Below are positions 63,572-64,000 of a stretch of DNA of 64,000 nt, in pieces. The DNA is from Candidatus Altimarinota bacterium (GTDB lineage: Bacteria; Patescibacteriota; Gracilibacteria; BD1-5; UBA2023): the NCBI GenBank assembly GCA_028689205.1, contig JAQTWP010000001.1, forward strand, positions 65,216-129,215. Direction: 5' to 3'. Position numbers and translations under genes: made by a program. The notes beneath the pieces are model-generated. The model was not told the DNA's origin and ran no database searches. It worked only from the letters and a program-made list of their open reading frames with translations. Positions within the stretch are counted from its first letter, which is position 1; every line of letters starts with the position of its first letter.

Positions 63572-64000
63572 TTATTTGCTTTCTGATATTTTTTCTCATG
63601 GGAATTCCACGTTCATAGCCTTTATTTGTTTTTCTCAATATTCAGGTTTTTTATTATCTTCAATTTGTTGGTTTTTGACAATTTCTTTTTTCTGTATTTG
63701 AATTCATAATGCTTTACGAATAATATCTAGACTTTCAGTAAAATCTTTTACCTTTTTATTATCTACTTTTTCTTTACCTTTTAACGACTTGTTATAATCT
63801 GCAGATTGTTTTCATTCAATAGCTTCATTTGGAGCAACAATTTTATTTATTTCATTTATATATTCAAGATATGCTTTTTGAATATATAAATTTTTTTCAT
63901 TTTTATTTGTAAATCATTCTGCTTTGATTGTTTTTATATTTAAAATATCTTTGGCTTTATCAACCAATTCTTTGTTTTCTTTAAATGTAGATAAATTTGT
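63572..64000 (-). CDS. C-terminal part of an unknown Lys/Glu-rich protein (partial)
   Basis: 142 codons visible, running off the right edge. Very charged and helical: FKENKELVDKAKDILNIKTI, then LYIQKAYLEYINEINKIVAP and KKVKDFTESLDIIRKALGIQ. Four or more TGA Gly codons; the stop TAA is at 63572. No domain recognised in this part. Confidence 0.7.

Noticed and set aside
1-64000. tRNA or rRNA genes
   Set aside because: I looked for T-loop-like GTTCGA/GGTTC contexts and conserved rRNA stretches; the few matches fall inside clear coding sequence or hairpin repeats.

Overview
The window is about 30% GC and can only be read as protein if UGA is a glycine codon. Core motifs contain in-frame TGA where glycine is obligatory: the FtsK and DnaB P-loops, the RNase H DGGARGNPG motif, the ATP synthase c and a subunits and the HisRS/TyrRS motifs. 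All genes end in TAA or TAG. This code (table 25) is known in the candidate phyla Gracilibacteria (BD1-5) and Absconditabacteria (SR1). Small gene set, single-copy housekeeping genes and many lineage-specific secreted proteins fit such a host-associated CPR bacterium; I cannot decide between the two phyla from this window.

Layout. 1-8220 (minus): an F1Fo ATP synthase locus atpB-E-F-H-A-G-D, interrupted by rnhA, a GIY-YIG nuclease, an unknown 283-aa protein and several very small ORFs. 8306-17021: a 3D/peptidoglycan-binding wall protein, a 1081-aa HD-GYP protein, RNase R and an MFS transporter. 17119-28294 (minus): a large modular prepilin-like protein, a PriA C-terminal-like protein, 2-oxoacid:ferredoxin oxidoreductase beta and gamma-alpha subunits, a DUF5655 nuclease-like protein, a second GIY-YIG protein, NrdR and an amidase-SpoIID protein. 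This stretch is full of short dispersed hairpin repeats. 28377-40548: membrane-anchored small proteins, a ribbon-helix-helix protein, a membrane methyltransferase with a membrane HTH protein, FtsK with a STAS protein, a second FISUMP prepilin, a His-rich membrane protein, a TPR protein and DnaB. 40579-49011: two unknown secreted proteins, ClpC, a GuaB1-like enzyme and an AAA_14/DUF4143 ATPase. 49136-52016: a decayed patch with a LamG fragment, an IS3-family transposase fragment and a frameshifted prepilin. 52093-64000: a degenerate GGDEF-like protein and its overlapping partner, HisRS, a conventional prepilin, ClpP, TyrRS, an ice-binding-like (DUF3494) SLH-anchored surface protein, an EamA-type transporter and a partial coiled-coil protein.

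Themes. Energy and redox genes (ATP synthase, KorAB), information genes (dnaB, ftsK, rnr, hisS, tyrS, nrdR), proteolysis (clpC, clpP) and cell-surface genes (four prepilin-like loci, SLH protein, wall hydrolases) dominate. The surface genes suggest a cell that invests in attachment. The most unusual signal is that dispersed, usually intergenic, palindromic repeats have become translated sequence inside prepilin leaders and bodies. One such prepilin is also broken by a single-base change in an A-run. No tRNA, rRNA or CRISPR array was seen.
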